Part shown: positions 17,901 through 27,036 of the stretch, one piece after another
Position numbering within the stretch: the first letter of the stretch is position 1
How the letters are laid out: every line of letters begins with the position of its first letter
Assembly (NCBI RefSeq): GCF_005222205.1
Contig: NZ_CP032345.1
Location: 189,001-253,000 of the forward strand
Length of the DNA stretch: 64,000 bases
Direction of reading: 5' to 3'
Source: Azospirillum brasilense
GTDB taxonomy: Bacteria; Pseudomonadota; Alphaproteobacteria; Azospirillales; Azospirillaceae
Translations under genes and position numbers: made by a program
Notes under the pieces: model-generated
Told to the model about the DNA's origin: nothing
Database searches by the model: none
What the model saw: the letters and a program-made list of their open reading frames with translations, nothing else

Positions 17901-17999
17901 TCAAAAGCCGGCGGCGTGTCCCAGCAGAGCCCAGACGAACAGGGTGCCGAACAGCGCCGTCAGTCCGGCAAGCTCGCGCAGGAAAACCAGGATCGACAT
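17901..17999 (-). CDS. Candidate 32-aa single-span membrane peptide
   Basis: The ATG at 17999 follows AAGGGAG at a spacing of 6 bases, an excellent ribosome-binding site. The product begins MSILVFLRELAGLTALFG and ends WALLGHAAGF, with one hydrophobic span of about 20 residues and little else. This is the profile of a small membrane regulator or a type I toxin-like peptide. On the opposite strand a 47-codon ORF (17871-18014), also with GGAGGAGG upstream, overlaps it completely, so only one may be real. I favour this one because of its membrane-like sequence. Confidence 0.5.
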   Translation of the reverse strand: MSILVFLRELAGLTALFGTLFVWALLGHAAGF

Positions 18000-18331
18000 G
18001 GCAATCTCCCTTGATCAATGGCGGGGACGCGACGGACAGCGCAGGAACACCCGACGTCGGCGTCGCTGGAGAAAACCTATCAGAACAAAGAATGAACGAC
18101 AAGCGGGATGTTCGTATTTTGTTCCATGCCGGCCACTCGGCTCGAAGCAGGGGTAGGCCGATCGCGACGATCCCGGCTCCCCTTGCACGCTGCGGCTGGC
18201 GCCCCCGCAGCACCGGAACCATATGGTCTTGTGGGGAACGGTTGATGTAAGGAGAAGGTTCGCGGCCGAAGCGTTCCGCCCGCAAGGAGGGACTCCCGAC
18301 ACCGGACCGCGATCCGAACGAACGGACCATC
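18000..18331. other. Intergenic region upstream of kup
   Basis: About 330 bp between the small leftward peptide and kup. It is AT-richer around 18060-18125 and probably holds promoters for both. I recognise no riboswitch or further gene. Confidence 0.4.
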
Positions 18332-20278
18332 ATGGACAGCGCCAACCAGCACACCGGCGACGGACCGAACGGCGCCGCTCCGGCCACCGCCCCCGCTTCC
18401 ACTCCCCCGGGCCACTCCCCTCACGCCAACCGCATGCCCGCCCTCGTCCTGGGGGCGCTGGGCGTCGTTTACGGCGACATCGGGACCAGCCCGCTCTACA
18501 CCATGCGGGAGTCCTTCACCCACACCGGACTGCCGCTCGACGAGCCGACCATCCTCGGCATCCTGTCGCTGGCGACCTGGGCGCTCATCATCGTCGTGAC
18601 TCTGAAGTACGTCCTGCTCGTGATGCGGGCGGACAACAAGGGCGAGGGCGGCGTCCTGGCGCTCGGCACGCTCGCCCACCGCGGCCTCAGTTCCAGAGCG
18701 GGCAACCGCGCCATCATGGCGCTGGCGATCCTGGGCATGGCCCTGTTCTACGGCGACAGCCTGATCACCCCGGCCATCTCGGTGCTGAGCGCGGTGGAAG
18801 GGCTGAAGGTCGTCACGCCGGCCCTGTCCCCCTACATCGTTCCGATCACGCTGGCGGTCCTCACCCTGCTCTTCCTGTTCCAACGGCAGGGCACCGGCCG
18901 GGTCGGCATCTTCTTCGGCCCGATCATGGGAGTGTGGTTCGCCACGCTGGCGGTGCTGGGCCTGATTCAGGTGCTGCACTGGCCGGACGTGCTGCGCGCG
19001 TTCAACCCGCTCTACGGGGCGGCGCTGTTCGTCGACCATGGCTGGGTGGCCTTCCTGACGCTGGGCGCCGTCGTCCTGGCGGTCACGGGGGCCGAGGCGC
19101 TCTACGCCGACATGGGCCATTTCGGACGGGCGCCGATCCGCATCGCCTGGCTCTACCTCGTCCTGCCGGCGCTGCTGCTGAATTACTTCGGGCAGGGTGC
19201 CATGCTGCTGCACGAGCCGGAGACGCTGGAGAACCCCTTCTTCCATCTGGCGCCGGACTGGGCGCAGCTTCCGCTGGTGCTGCTGTCGACGGCGGCCACG
19301 GTCATCGCCAGCCAGGCGGTGATTTCCGGGGCCTTCTCGCTGACCCGGCAGGCCGTGCAGCTCGGCTACCTGCCGCGGCGCGAGATCCGCCACACCTCGG
19401 AGCACGAGGTCGGTCAGGTCTACATCCCGCGCAACAACTGGCTGCTGCTGATCGGGGTGGTGATCCTGGTGATCGGCTTCGGGTCCAGCAGCAATCTGGC
19501 CGCCGCCTACGGCGTGTCGGTGACGGGGGCCATGGCCATCGACACGATCCTGGCCGCGGTGGTGGCGTGGCGGCTGTGGCGCTGGAATCCGCTGCTGGTC
19601 GTGGCCGCCTTCTCCATTCTTCTGGTGATCGACCTCGCGCTGTTCGGGGCGACCCTGCTGAAGGTGCCGGACGGCGGCTGGTTCCCACTGCTGATCGCGG
19701 CGGCGGTCTACACGCTGATGACCACGTGGCGCCGGGGCCGCCGCATCCTCGCCGAGCGGCTCTACGCCGACGCCCTGCCGATGGACCTGTTCCTGCAGCG
19801 CGTCTCGCCGCAGTCGCCGCAGCGCGTCGCCGGGACGGCCGTCTTCATGACCGGCAACCCCGACGTCGTCCCCCACGCTCTGCTCCACAACATCAAGCAC
19901 AACCGCGTGTTGCACGAGCGGGTGGTTGTCATGACCGTGATCATGGAGGAGGTGCCCCGCGTCTCCCCGGACCGCGCGGTCCTGGTGGAGAAGCTGGGCA
20001 AGGGCTTCTTCCGGGTCGTCCTGCGCTTCGGCTATCTGGAACAGCCGCACATTCCCCGCGCGCTGGAGCGGTGCCGCCGCTTCGGCCTGCATCTGGACAT
20101 GATGGAGACGTCCTTCTTCCTGGGCCGTGAGACGCTGATTCCGTCGCGGTCGACCGGCCTGCCCGGCTGGCGCGAGCCCGCCTTCATCCTGCTGTCGAAG
20201 ACGGCCCTGTCGGCCACGGAATTCTTCTGCATTCCGCCGGGCCGCGTGGTGGAGCTGGGCACGCAGGTCGAGATCTGA
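18332..20278 (+). CDS. kup: Kup-type potassium uptake transporter
   Basis: This 648-residue inner-membrane protein takes up K+ with protons. The signature LGALGVVYGDIGTSPLYTMR opens the first of about 12 membrane segments, and a ~150-residue cytoplasmic C-terminal domain follows. The first ~35 residues are a Pro/Ala-rich tail. The start is ATG 18332. It is monocistronic and ends against a short tandem repeat and the convergent solute-binding protein gene. Confidence 0.95.
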   Translation: MDSANQHTGDGPNGAAPATAPASTPPGHSPHANRMPALVLGALGVVYGDIGTSPLYTMRESFTHTGLPLDEPTILGILSLATWALIIVVTLKYVLLVMRADNKGEGGVLALGTLAHRGLSSRAGNRAIMALAILGMALFYGDSLITPAISVLSAVEGLKVVTPALSPYIVPITLAVLTLLFLFQRQGTGRVGIFFGPIMGVWFATLAVLGLIQVLHWPDVLRAFNPLYGAALFVDHGWVAFLTLGAVVLAVTGAEALYADMGHFGRAPIRIAWLYLVLPALLLNYFGQGAMLLHEPETLENPFFHLAPDWAQLPLVLLSTAATVIASQAVISGAFSLTRQAVQLGYLPRREIRHTSEHEVGQVYIPRNNWLLLIGVVILVIGFGSSSNLAAAYGVSVTGAMAIDTILAAVVAWRLWRWNPLLVVAAFSILLVIDLALFGATLLKVPDGGWFPLLIAAAVYTLMTTWRRGRRILAERLYADALPMDLFLQRVSPQSPQRVAGTAVFMTGNPDVVPHALLHNIKHNRVLHERVVVMTVIMEEVPRVSPDRAVLVEKLGKGFFRVVLRFGYLEQPHIPRALERCRRFGLHLDMMETSFFLGRETLIPSRSTGLPGWREPAFILLSKTALSATEFFCIPPGRVVELGTQVEI

Positions 20279-20280
20279 CG

Positions 20281-20340
20281 GTCAATCCCGTCCGCCCGTC
20301 AATCCTGTCCGGCCGTCAATCCTATCTGGCCGTCAATCCC
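20281..20340. repeat. Tandem repeat, 17-bp unit, about 3.5 copies
   Basis: Units start at 20281, 20298, 20315 and 20332, each beginning GTCAATCC and close to GTCAATCCTGTCCGGCC, with a few substitutions. The array fills the whole gap between the convergent stops of kup and the solute-binding protein gene. The last unit supplies the stop codon of the latter. Confidence 0.85.
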
Positions 20341-21226
20341 GCGCCACGATGGGGGTCAGGCGGAAACGGGCGGCGGCGGCTTCCAGCCGCCCGTCACGCT
20401 TGACCGCATCGACGAACCGGTTGACCCGTTCCAGCCACAGCGGATCTCCCGGCATCACGGCATAGGCATAGGGCGTGGTGTGGACTGGCGTCTCCGGCGT
20501 GATCAGATGCGCCCACTGGTGGACGGCGAGCATCCGCTGGCCATACGGGTAGTCGGTCAGAAAGGCGTCGGCGCGCCCGGACTGCACCTCCTCCTCCCTT
20601 TCCTGGGGTCCGGAGACGATGCGGACGCTGGCCTTGCGGAAAGCCTGGCTGGCGTAGGCGTCCATGACGGTGCCCTTTTGGACCGCCACGACCATGCCGT
20701 CCTGGTCCAGATCGTTCCACCGCAGGATGCGCGGGTGCGTCTGGGAGGATACGGCGTAAATGCCGCTGCGCAGGTAGGGTTGGCTGAACGCGACCTTTCC
20801 GGCGCGCTCCGCAGTGACGCCGATGCCGAACATGCCGATGTCGCAGCGGTCGCTCAGCAGGTCGGCGGCGACGCTCTGGAATCCGCTTTCCACGAAGCTC
20901 ACCCGCACACCCAGGTCCTGGGCGAAGGCACGCGCCATATCGATGTCCAGGCCCTGGAACTCTCCGCTGTAGGGATTGCGAAACGAGATGGCGTAATAGT
21001 CGGGCCAGATGCACACGCGCAGCAATCCGGTGCGCTGCACCCGGTCGAGCCGGCCTTCCGTCCGGCTCCCTTCCGCCCGATCTGCTTGCGCCCGATCCCC
21101 TTGCGCCCAAGCCGGCGCTGTACCGGCAACCATATGCACCGACTGGAGCGCAGCGTGAAACGCCAGCGCGGACAGTGCGATGGAAAGACGCCGCACGGTC
21201 TTGCCCCCCGGAAACCGCCTTTTCAC
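20333..21226 (-). CDS. Periplasmic solute-binding protein, family 3 (orphan)
   Basis: This 297-residue exported protein has a signal peptide of about 40 residues ending in APAWA-Q and the family 3 (amino-acid type) binding fold, seen in LLRVCIWPDYYAISFRN, GLDIDMARAFAQDLG and DIGMFGIGVTAERAGKVAFS. No permease or ATPase gene is next to it. Instead it is divergent from a large hybrid sensor kinase 108 bp away, so it could feed a ligand signal to that kinase. Its stop codon lies in a tandem repeat. The ligand is not readable. Confidence 0.87.
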   Translation of the reverse strand: MKRRFPGGKTVRRLSIALSALAFHAALQSVHMVAGTAPAWAQGDRAQADRAEGSRTEGRLDRVQRTGLLRVCIWPDYYAISFRNPYSGEFQGLDIDMARAFAQDLGVRVSFVESGFQSVAADLLSDRCDIGMFGIGVTAERAGKVAFSQPYLRSGIYAVSSQTHPRILRWNDLDQDGMVVAVQKGTVMDAYASQAFRKASVRIVSGPQEREEEVQSGRADAFLTDYPYGQRMLAVHQWAHLITPETPVHTTPYAYAVMPGDPLWLERVNRFVDAVKRDGRLEAAAARFRLTPIVARD

Positions 21227-21334
21227 TGCGACAGGATAGCACCGTGCCCCCCGTCTGCACAGCGCAGGCTTGCGATTCGTTCGCCCGCTGTTAAGATTCG
21301 CACCACATCAGCACACCGCACGGAGCCGCGCGTG

Positions 21335-24300
21335 ATGGCCAAGTTTGCCCTGTTGCAGCATCGGGGCGCCCTTCTCGCTTTGGCCTTCTTGTCGGTGATG
21401 GCTCTTCTGTTCGAGTTCGCCTACGACATCCACTCCGACCGCGCCCTGACGTTGAGGAAGGCGGCGGAGAACATCGATAATTTGGCAAGCGCCCTGGAAT
21501 CCTCGGTCAGCCGCACGGTCCAGACGGTGGCTGTCACGCTCGCCTCGGTAGGCGACGCGGTGACCGTCGGAAAGCCGCTGAACGACCACCCGCCCCAAGG
21601 GCTGGAGGAGGCGGCGCTGGCGCCTCTGCTCCAGGAACGGCTGCGCCGCTCCCCGCACATCCGCGGCTTTTTGGTCCTCGACCACCGGGGGGTCCTGGTG
21701 GCGACAACGGAGGACCCCCGGCTGCTTGGCACGTCCTTCGCTGAGCTGGATCTGTACCGCGCCCAACTGTCCGGCCGGAGCGCCGGTCTTCATATCGGGA
21801 CCCCGATGCGCGGGCGTTTCCTGGCGCCGGCCGGGGCCGCGGATGACCGGTCGGGCAAATGGGTCCTGCCGATGAGCCGGGCCATCCGCGGCGCGGATGG
21901 GACGCTGTTGGGCGTCGCGATCGCCTCGGTCAATCCCGAGTATCTGCAAAGCGTCTTCCGGGCGGTGCGCAACGGGCTGCATGGGATGGTGTCGCTCTAC
22001 CGCCGCGACGGCGTGCTGCTGACCCGGCTTCCCCAGGACGGGACGGAGGGCATCGGGACGCCGATGGCGGGGATGGACCTGTTCCGGGTCCACCTTCCCA
22101 CGTCGGAAGGCGGGGTGTTCCAAGAGACGGCCCCGGACGGACAGGAGCGCATCACCGCCTATCGCGCCACACCGATCTGGCCGCTGGTCCTGGCGGTGAG
22201 CCGCAGCGAGGACGAGGAACTGGCGGGCTGGTGGAACAACCAGTTGGAAATCGCCGGTGTCGTTCTGGGCTCCGGGCTGATCATCCTGCTGTTCACGGCC
22301 GTGCTGACCCTGCTGCGCCGCAAGGACGTCCAGTTGGAGGACGGCAACGCCCGGTTCAACGCGCTTCTGGAAACCGCCGTGGAAGGCATCCTGACGGTGC
22401 GTGCGGACGGCGTCATCGAAACCGCCAACAGCGCGGCCCACCGCATTTTCAGCTACCCGCCCGGCGACCTGGTCGGGCGCCATGTGCAGGAGTTGATGGA
22501 GGCGCGGCATCACGCGCTCCATGGCCGCATCATGGAGGCCATCGCCTCGGGCGCCCGCTGGATCGGCCCGAACTTCTCGCGCGAGGTCAATGGTCTGCGG
22601 ATGGATGGGGAGGTGTTTCCCCTCGACCTGTCCCTGGCCGAGGTCCAGACGCAGCAGGGCGTCCTCTTCGCTGCCTTCTTCCGCGATCTGACGGAACGCA
22701 AGCGGGTGGAGCGGGCGCTGACCGAGGCCAAGGAGAAGGCCGAGGCCGGGCAGCGCAGCAAAATGGAGTTCCTGGCGACCATGAGCCACGAGATCCGGAC
22801 GCCCATGAACGGGGTGATCGGCATGGCCGGGCTTCTCCAGGAAACCAAGCTCGACGAGGAGCAGCGCGCCTATGCCGACACCATCCGGGACTCGGCGGAG
22901 TCGCTGCTGACCATCATCAACGACATTCTGGATTTCTCCAAGATCGACGCCGGCCGCCTCACGCTGGAGGTGAGCGATTTCGAGGCCGTGCCGCTGGTCG
23001 AGAGCGTGGTGGAACTGCTGGCGCCACGCGCTGCCGCGAAAGGGCTGGAACTGGCCAGCTATGTCCCGCCCTCCCTGCACGGCCCGCTGCGCGGCGATCC
23101 CGGCCGGCTGCGCCAGATCCTGATCAATCTCGCTGGGAACGCGGTCAAGTTCACCGATCATGGCAGCGTGACCATCGTGCTGTCGCTTGAGCCGGGCGCC
23201 CTCTCCTCCGATGAGGGGAGAGCGGAAGCGCGCGGCACGGCCGAGGCTCCGCAAGACACGCCGGTGACCGTGCGTTTTGAAGTGCGGGACACCGGGATCG
23301 GCATTGCCGCGACCGACCACAAACGCCTGTTCTCCATGTTCAGCCAAGTGGACGGTTCGTCAGCCCGGCGCCATGGCGGAACGGGTCTGGGCCTCGCTAT
23401 CTGCAAGCGCCTCACCGAACTGATGGGCGGGCGGATCGGCGTGCACAGCACACCCGGAGAGGGCAGCGTCTTCTGGGCCGTCATTCCCCTGTGGCGCGGC
23501 GCGGCGGCGGAGCCGGCATCAACGGCGAGCGATTCGGGCGCCTGGGCCGGCCGGAGGATTCTGCTGGTGGACGATCTGGCGGTGAATCGCGACCTGTTGG
23601 CACGCCAGCTCGCCGCGCTGGGGCTGGAGACGGAATCGGCCGCCACGGGGGAGGATGCCCTGCGCCGGCTTCTGGACGCCAGCGCCGCGGGGCGGCCGTT
23701 CGACGCCGCCATCCTGGATCATTGCATGCCGGGTCTCACCGGGCCGGAACTGGCCGCCCGCATTCGCATGGAGCCGGCCCTGGCGACCCTGCCGCTGGCG
23801 TTGGCCACCTCCCACCGCCTGGGTGATCCGGAGGGCGACGACACCGGCGTGGCGCTGCGGATCGTCAAGCCGATCCGCGCGACGGCGCTCCGTGCCGCCA
23901 TCGCTCGCCTGTTGGACTCGCCGCCGGCGAGGGTGCCGCCGCCGGCAGCGGCCGGTTCGGGGCTGCCCGGCTCGGCAACGTCCGGCCCGGCAACGTCCAG
24001 ATCGACCACGTCCACCGCCCCTCGCCACCGCATCCTGGTGGCGGAGGACAACCCGGTGAACCTGCAGGTGACTCTCGCTCTGCTGCGCCGGGCCGGCCAT
24101 GTGGTCGATTCCGTGTCGAACGGGCTGGAAGCGGTCAACGCCGTCGCCGCCCTGCCCTATGACCTCGTTCTGATGGATGTCCAGATGCCGGAAATGGATG
24201 GTCTCGCGGCGACGCGGGCGATCCGGCGGATGGGTGGGGCGGCGGCTCACGTTCCGATCGTCGCCATGACCGCGAACGCCATGGAAGGGGACCAGGCCAT

Positions 24301-24847
24301 TTGCCTGGCCGCCGGAATGGACGATTATCTGGCCAAGCCCATCGTGGCGGACCAGCTGCTGCGGACCGTCACCCGGTGGATCGTACTCCCGAAAGCAAGC
24401 GAGCCGAACCCGCCGGAGCCGTGTCATGGGACGGAGCCCCCGCCGCGGATCGACCACGCCAAACTGCAGGATTTGCGCGACGCGATCGGCGATGACGGCT
24501 TTGCCCTGCTGATGGAAACCTTTCGCCGCGAGACGCCGCTCCATCTCGACCAGCTCCGGCAGGCCGCTCAGAACCGGGATTTTGCGGCCGTGGAACGCTC
24601 GGCCCACATCCTGAAGGGCTCGACCGGCAATGTGGGGTTTGCCGAGGCCTCCGCGATGGCCGGCGAACTGCTCGCCGCGGCCCGCGCCCGGGACCCCGCG
24701 GGCATCGGCGGCGACCGCATCCGGCGTCTGGACGACGCCCTGGCGGACGCCGAAAAGGACGCGGAGCGCACCGCCAATCCAAAAAGCGACGCCCGGGTGG
24801 TGCTGGAGACAGCCGAAGTTCCGACGGACGGTTCCGGGACGGCGTAG
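21335..24847 (+). CDS. BarA-type hybrid sensor kinase with two receivers and HPt
   Basis: This 1170-residue inner-membrane phosphorelay protein reads in order: membrane segment (about 8-28), periplasmic sensor region with a Cache-like look (30-300), second membrane segment (305-328), PAS (about 332-440), HisKA with [10 protein letters not shown] (His near 485), HATPase with [15 protein letters not shown] and GGTGLGLAI, degenerate-looking REC1 (740-865, acceptor in LDHCMPG), REC2 (898-1015, [10 protein letters not shown]), and a C-terminal HPt with AHILKGST near 1090. The start is ATG 21335 (GTG 21332 is also possible); the frame extends far upstream but that part is antisense to the binding-protein gene. 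No cognate regulator is adjacent. Confidence 0.93.
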   Translation: MAKFALLQHRGALLALAFLSVMALLFEFAYDIHSDRALTLRKAAENIDNLASALESSVSRTVQTVAVTLASVGDAVTVGKPLNDHPPQGLEEAALAPLLQERLRRSPHIRGFLVLDHRGVLVATTEDPRLLGTSFAELDLYRAQLSGRSAGLHIGTPMRGRFLAPAGAADDRSGKWVLPMSRAIRGADGTLLGVAIASVNPEYLQSVFRAVRNGLHGMVSLYRRDGVLLTRLPQDGTEGIGTPMAGMDLFRVHLPTSEGGVFQETAPDGQERITAYRATPIWPLVLAVSRSEDEELAGWWNNQLEIAGVVLGSGLIILLFTAVLTLLRRKDVQLEDGNARFNALLETAVEGILTVRADGVIETANSAAHRIFSYPPGDLVGRHVQELMEARHHALHGRIMEAIASGARWIGPNFSREVNGLRMDGEVFPLDLSLAEVQTQQGVLFAAFFRDLTERKRVERALTEAKEKAEAGQRSKMEFLATMSHEIRTPMNGVIGMAGLLQETKLDEEQRAYADTIRDSAESLLTIINDILDFSKIDAGRLTLEVSDFEAVPLVESVVELLAPRAAAKGLELASYVPPSLHGPLRGDPGRLRQILINLAGNAVKFTDHGSVTIVLSLEPGALSSDEGRAEARGTAEAPQDTPVTVRFEVRDTGIGIAATDHKRLFSMFSQVDGSSARRHGGTGLGLAICKRLTELMGGRIGVHSTPGEGSVFWAVIPLWRGAAAEPASTASDSGAWAGRRILLVDDLAVNRDLLARQLAALGLETESAATGEDALRRLLDASAAGRPFDAAILDHCMPGLTGPELAARIRMEPALATLPLALATSHRLGDPEGDDTGVALRIVKPIRATALRAAIARLLDSPPARVPPPAAAGSGLPGSATSGPATSRSTTSTAPRHRILVAEDNPVNLQVTLALLRRAGHVVDSVSNGLEAVNAVAALPYDLVLMDVQMPEMDGLAATRAIRRMGGAAAHVPIVAMTANAMEGDQAICLAAGMDDYLAKPIVADQLLRTVTRWIVLPKASEPNPPEPCHGTEPPPRIDHAKLQDLRDAIGDDGFALLMETFRRETPLHLDQLRQAAQNRDFAAVERSAHILKGSTGNVGFAEASAMAGELLAAARARDPAGIGGDRIRRLDDALADAEKDAERTANPKSDARVVLETAEVPTDGSGTA

Positions 24848-24865
24848 CGTTCCGGAACCGTCCGT
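24824..24865 (+). terminator. Hairpin enclosing the stop codon of the hybrid kinase
   Basis: A 14-bp perfect stem (ACGGACGGTTCCGG at 24824, complement at 24852) places the kinase stop codon (24845-24847) in its loop. There is no clear T run, so its role as a terminator is likely but not certain. Confidence 0.5.
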
Positions 24866-24942
24866 GTGTGGTCTGGCCCTTCAGGCCACGGATTTCAATC
24901 CTTTGGAACGGCTCCTGGCGCGTGGGCGGCCTTAGGCGATGC

Positions 24943-26250
24943 TCAGCGCTTTCCGCCGCAGACACGGGCGACGAAGCTGTCGATGTCGCCGTTCAGCGTC
25001 ACGGCGCGGCGCGCCAGCTCTCCGGCCGACGAGAGGACCTGACTGGCGGCGGCGCTGGCGTCCTGAGCGCCCGAGGACACGCTGGTCACCGCATCGGCCA
25101 CCGTGCGCACACCGGCCGACGCCTCGCGGATGGACCGGCTGATCTCGTCGATGGCCGCGCTCTGCTGTTCGGCGGCACCGGCGATGCCGACCGCGATCTC
25201 GTCGATGTCGTGGATCATGCCGCCGACATGCTGGATCACCGCGGCCGTGTCGCGGGTCACCGACTGGAGCTGGGCGATCTGGAGGGTGATGTCCTCCGTG
25301 GCGTGGGCGGTCTGGTTGGCGAGATTCTTCACCTCGGTCGCCACCACGGCGAAGCCCTTGCCGGCCTCCCCGGCCCGCGCCGCCTCGATCGTCGCGTTGA
25401 GCGCCAGAAGGTTGGTCTGGCTGGCGATGTCGTTGATGAGCTGAACGACCGCGCCGATCTGGTCGGAGGCGGCGAGCAGGGAGCGGATGGTGGAGTCCGC
25501 CTCCCGCACCTTCTCCACCGAGCTGCGGGCGAGATCGGCGGTGCGGGACACGCCCTGGGCCACCTCGCCGATGGCGCCCGACACCTCGCCGGTCGCCGCG
25601 GCCACCCCGTCCACATTGGACGACACCTGCTCCGCCGCGGAGGCCGCGGAGAAGGACTGCTCGCTGGCCGTGGCGGCGGTCGCCGTCATGGCGGTGGAGG
25701 ACGCTTCGAGCTGGGCGGCGCTGGCCGACAGGCTCTGCGCCACCTCCTTGATGTTGGCGCCGATGCGGGTGGCGCTCTCCACGAACTCGCGGCTCTTGCC
25801 GTCCATGGCCGCCAACCCGTCGTTGATCTGGCGCGCGTAGGCGCCGAACTCCCCGACCATGCCGGTCATCACGATGCGCCGGTAATACTGCCCCTCCGCC
25901 GCGTGCTGCATGGCGGCGTTGGCCTCCTTGCCGAAGGACTCCACGCGGTCCAGAAGGCGGTTGATGGTGCGCAGCATGTCCGCGATGGGGCTCCGGCCGT
26001 GGATGTTCAGGATGCGCGGCTGAAGGTCGCCCTTCTCCGCCGCGGCGATCACCGTCATGGCTTTCCGGATGGTCCGGTTGGTGAGCGTCAGCCAGCGGAT
26101 CGCGGCAAGACAGGGGAGGACCGCCGCCAGACCCAGCCCGGCGGCGGCGGCGTTGCCCGTGGCGACACCATGCACCGCCTGCGCCGCCGACAGCAGGGCG
26201 ACCAAGACGGCGGCGGCGAGCGATTTAGAGACTGAGGACAAACTCGTCAT
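24943..26250 (-). CDS. Methyl-accepting chemotaxis protein (no periplasmic domain)
   Basis: This 435-residue chemoreceptor has two adjacent membrane segments (about residues 8-50), a HAMP-like linker and a cytoplasmic signalling domain with the conserved tip [20 protein letters not shown] and [18 protein letters not shown]. There is no periplasmic ligand domain. The start at ATG 26250 lies inside the 3' end of the upstream PAS gene (26-bp overlap in a different frame), so the two are coupled and probably form a split Aer-type redox or energy taxis receptor. Confidence 0.92.
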   Translation of the reverse strand: MTSLSSVSKSLAAAVLVALLSAAQAVHGVATGNAAAAGLGLAAVLPCLAAIRWLTLTNRTIRKAMTVIAAAEKGDLQPRILNIHGRSPIADMLRTINRLLDRVESFGKEANAAMQHAAEGQYYRRIVMTGMVGEFGAYARQINDGLAAMDGKSREFVESATRIGANIKEVAQSLSASAAQLEASSTAMTATAATASEQSFSAASAAEQVSSNVDGVAAATGEVSGAIGEVAQGVSRTADLARSSVEKVREADSTIRSLLAASDQIGAVVQLINDIASQTNLLALNATIEAARAGEAGKGFAVVATEVKNLANQTAHATEDITLQIAQLQSVTRDTAAVIQHVGGMIHDIDEIAVGIAGAAEQQSAAIDEISRSIREASAGVRTVADAVTSVSSGAQDASAAASQVLSSAGELARRAVTLNGDIDSFVARVCGGKR

Positions 26251-26776
26251 AGCTCGTGCCCTTGTCGCGCAGGAGTTTTTCCAGCATGGCGCCAGAGGCC
26301 GCCATGGCCGCGTTCCGGTCGGCGTGCCGCGCCTCTTCCGTCCGAAGCGCGGCGTAGAGGCCCGTCGCCGCATCCACCGCCGGCCGCGCCGGAACACGCC
26401 GGCTGGAGTGGTAGCCGGTGATCGTCCGCCCGTTCCCGCTGTCGGGATCGCCGAAAACCGGCGTGACGTGGGCGAACACCCAGTAATGGTCGCCGTTCTT
26501 CGCCCGATTGATCACATAGGCGAAGATTTCGTTTCCGGCCTCGATGCGGCTCCACAGCAGCTTGTAGACGCAGCGGGGCATGTCCGGATGGCGGACAATG
26601 TTGTGCGGCCGTCCCAGAAGTTCCGACTCGTCGTACCCGCTGATGCGCAGGAACACGTCGTTGGCGTAGGTGATGCAGCCTTTGAGATCGGTCTTGGAGA
26701 CGATGATCTCGTCGCGGTGAAATGTCCGCTCCTGTCCGGTCAAGCCGCTGTGTGTGCCGCCGATGCTGACCGCCAT
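26225..26776 (-). CDS. PAS-domain sensor protein (Aer-like)
   Basis: This 183-residue soluble protein has a PAS domain with the Aer hallmarks: [32 protein letters not shown] and [18 protein letters not shown]. In Aer this domain binds FAD and senses redox state. The start is ATG 26776, preceded by GAGAGG; GTG 26797 would add seven residues. It overlaps the MCP gene downstream, suggesting a two-protein Aer. The cofactor is inferred from the family. Confidence 0.9.
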   Translation of the reverse strand: MAVSIGGTHSGLTGQERTFHRDEIIVSKTDLKGCITYANDVFLRISGYDESELLGRPHNIVRHPDMPRCVYKLLWSRIEAGNEIFAYVINRAKNGDHYWVFAHVTPVFGDPDSGNGRTITGYHSSRRVPARPAVDAATGLYAALRTEEARHADRNAAMAASGAMLEKLLRDKGTSYDEFVLSL

Positions 26777-27036
26777 GACCGTCCGCCTCTCAAACACGCG
26801 GTGAATTCAGAACAAATCACCAACCCGACCGTTGGTCATATCTTTTGTTGATTGACTCATAGCGTACGTAATAATCGGTTGGCTTTAAAAACGGACGGCG
26901 ACAGGCTGCGGCAAATTGTATCACATGCATCACGCGCAAAGAGGGTTGAAGACGGACGCGCGACGCGGAGTCATGGGAGAAGAAATCGGCCGCCGTCAGG
27001 AGGGCTCGGCCGAATTTTTCCCTCTCAGGTGGCGGA

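Noticed and set aside
20480..21334. An N-terminal extension of the hybrid kinase frame
   Set aside because: It is antisense to the signal-peptide-bearing binding protein gene, and the kinase begins naturally at 21335 with a membrane segment.
26819..26836. ACCAAC/GTTGGT dyad upstream of the PAS/MCP pair
   Set aside because: Six-base arms are likely by chance, and no promoter could be tied to it.
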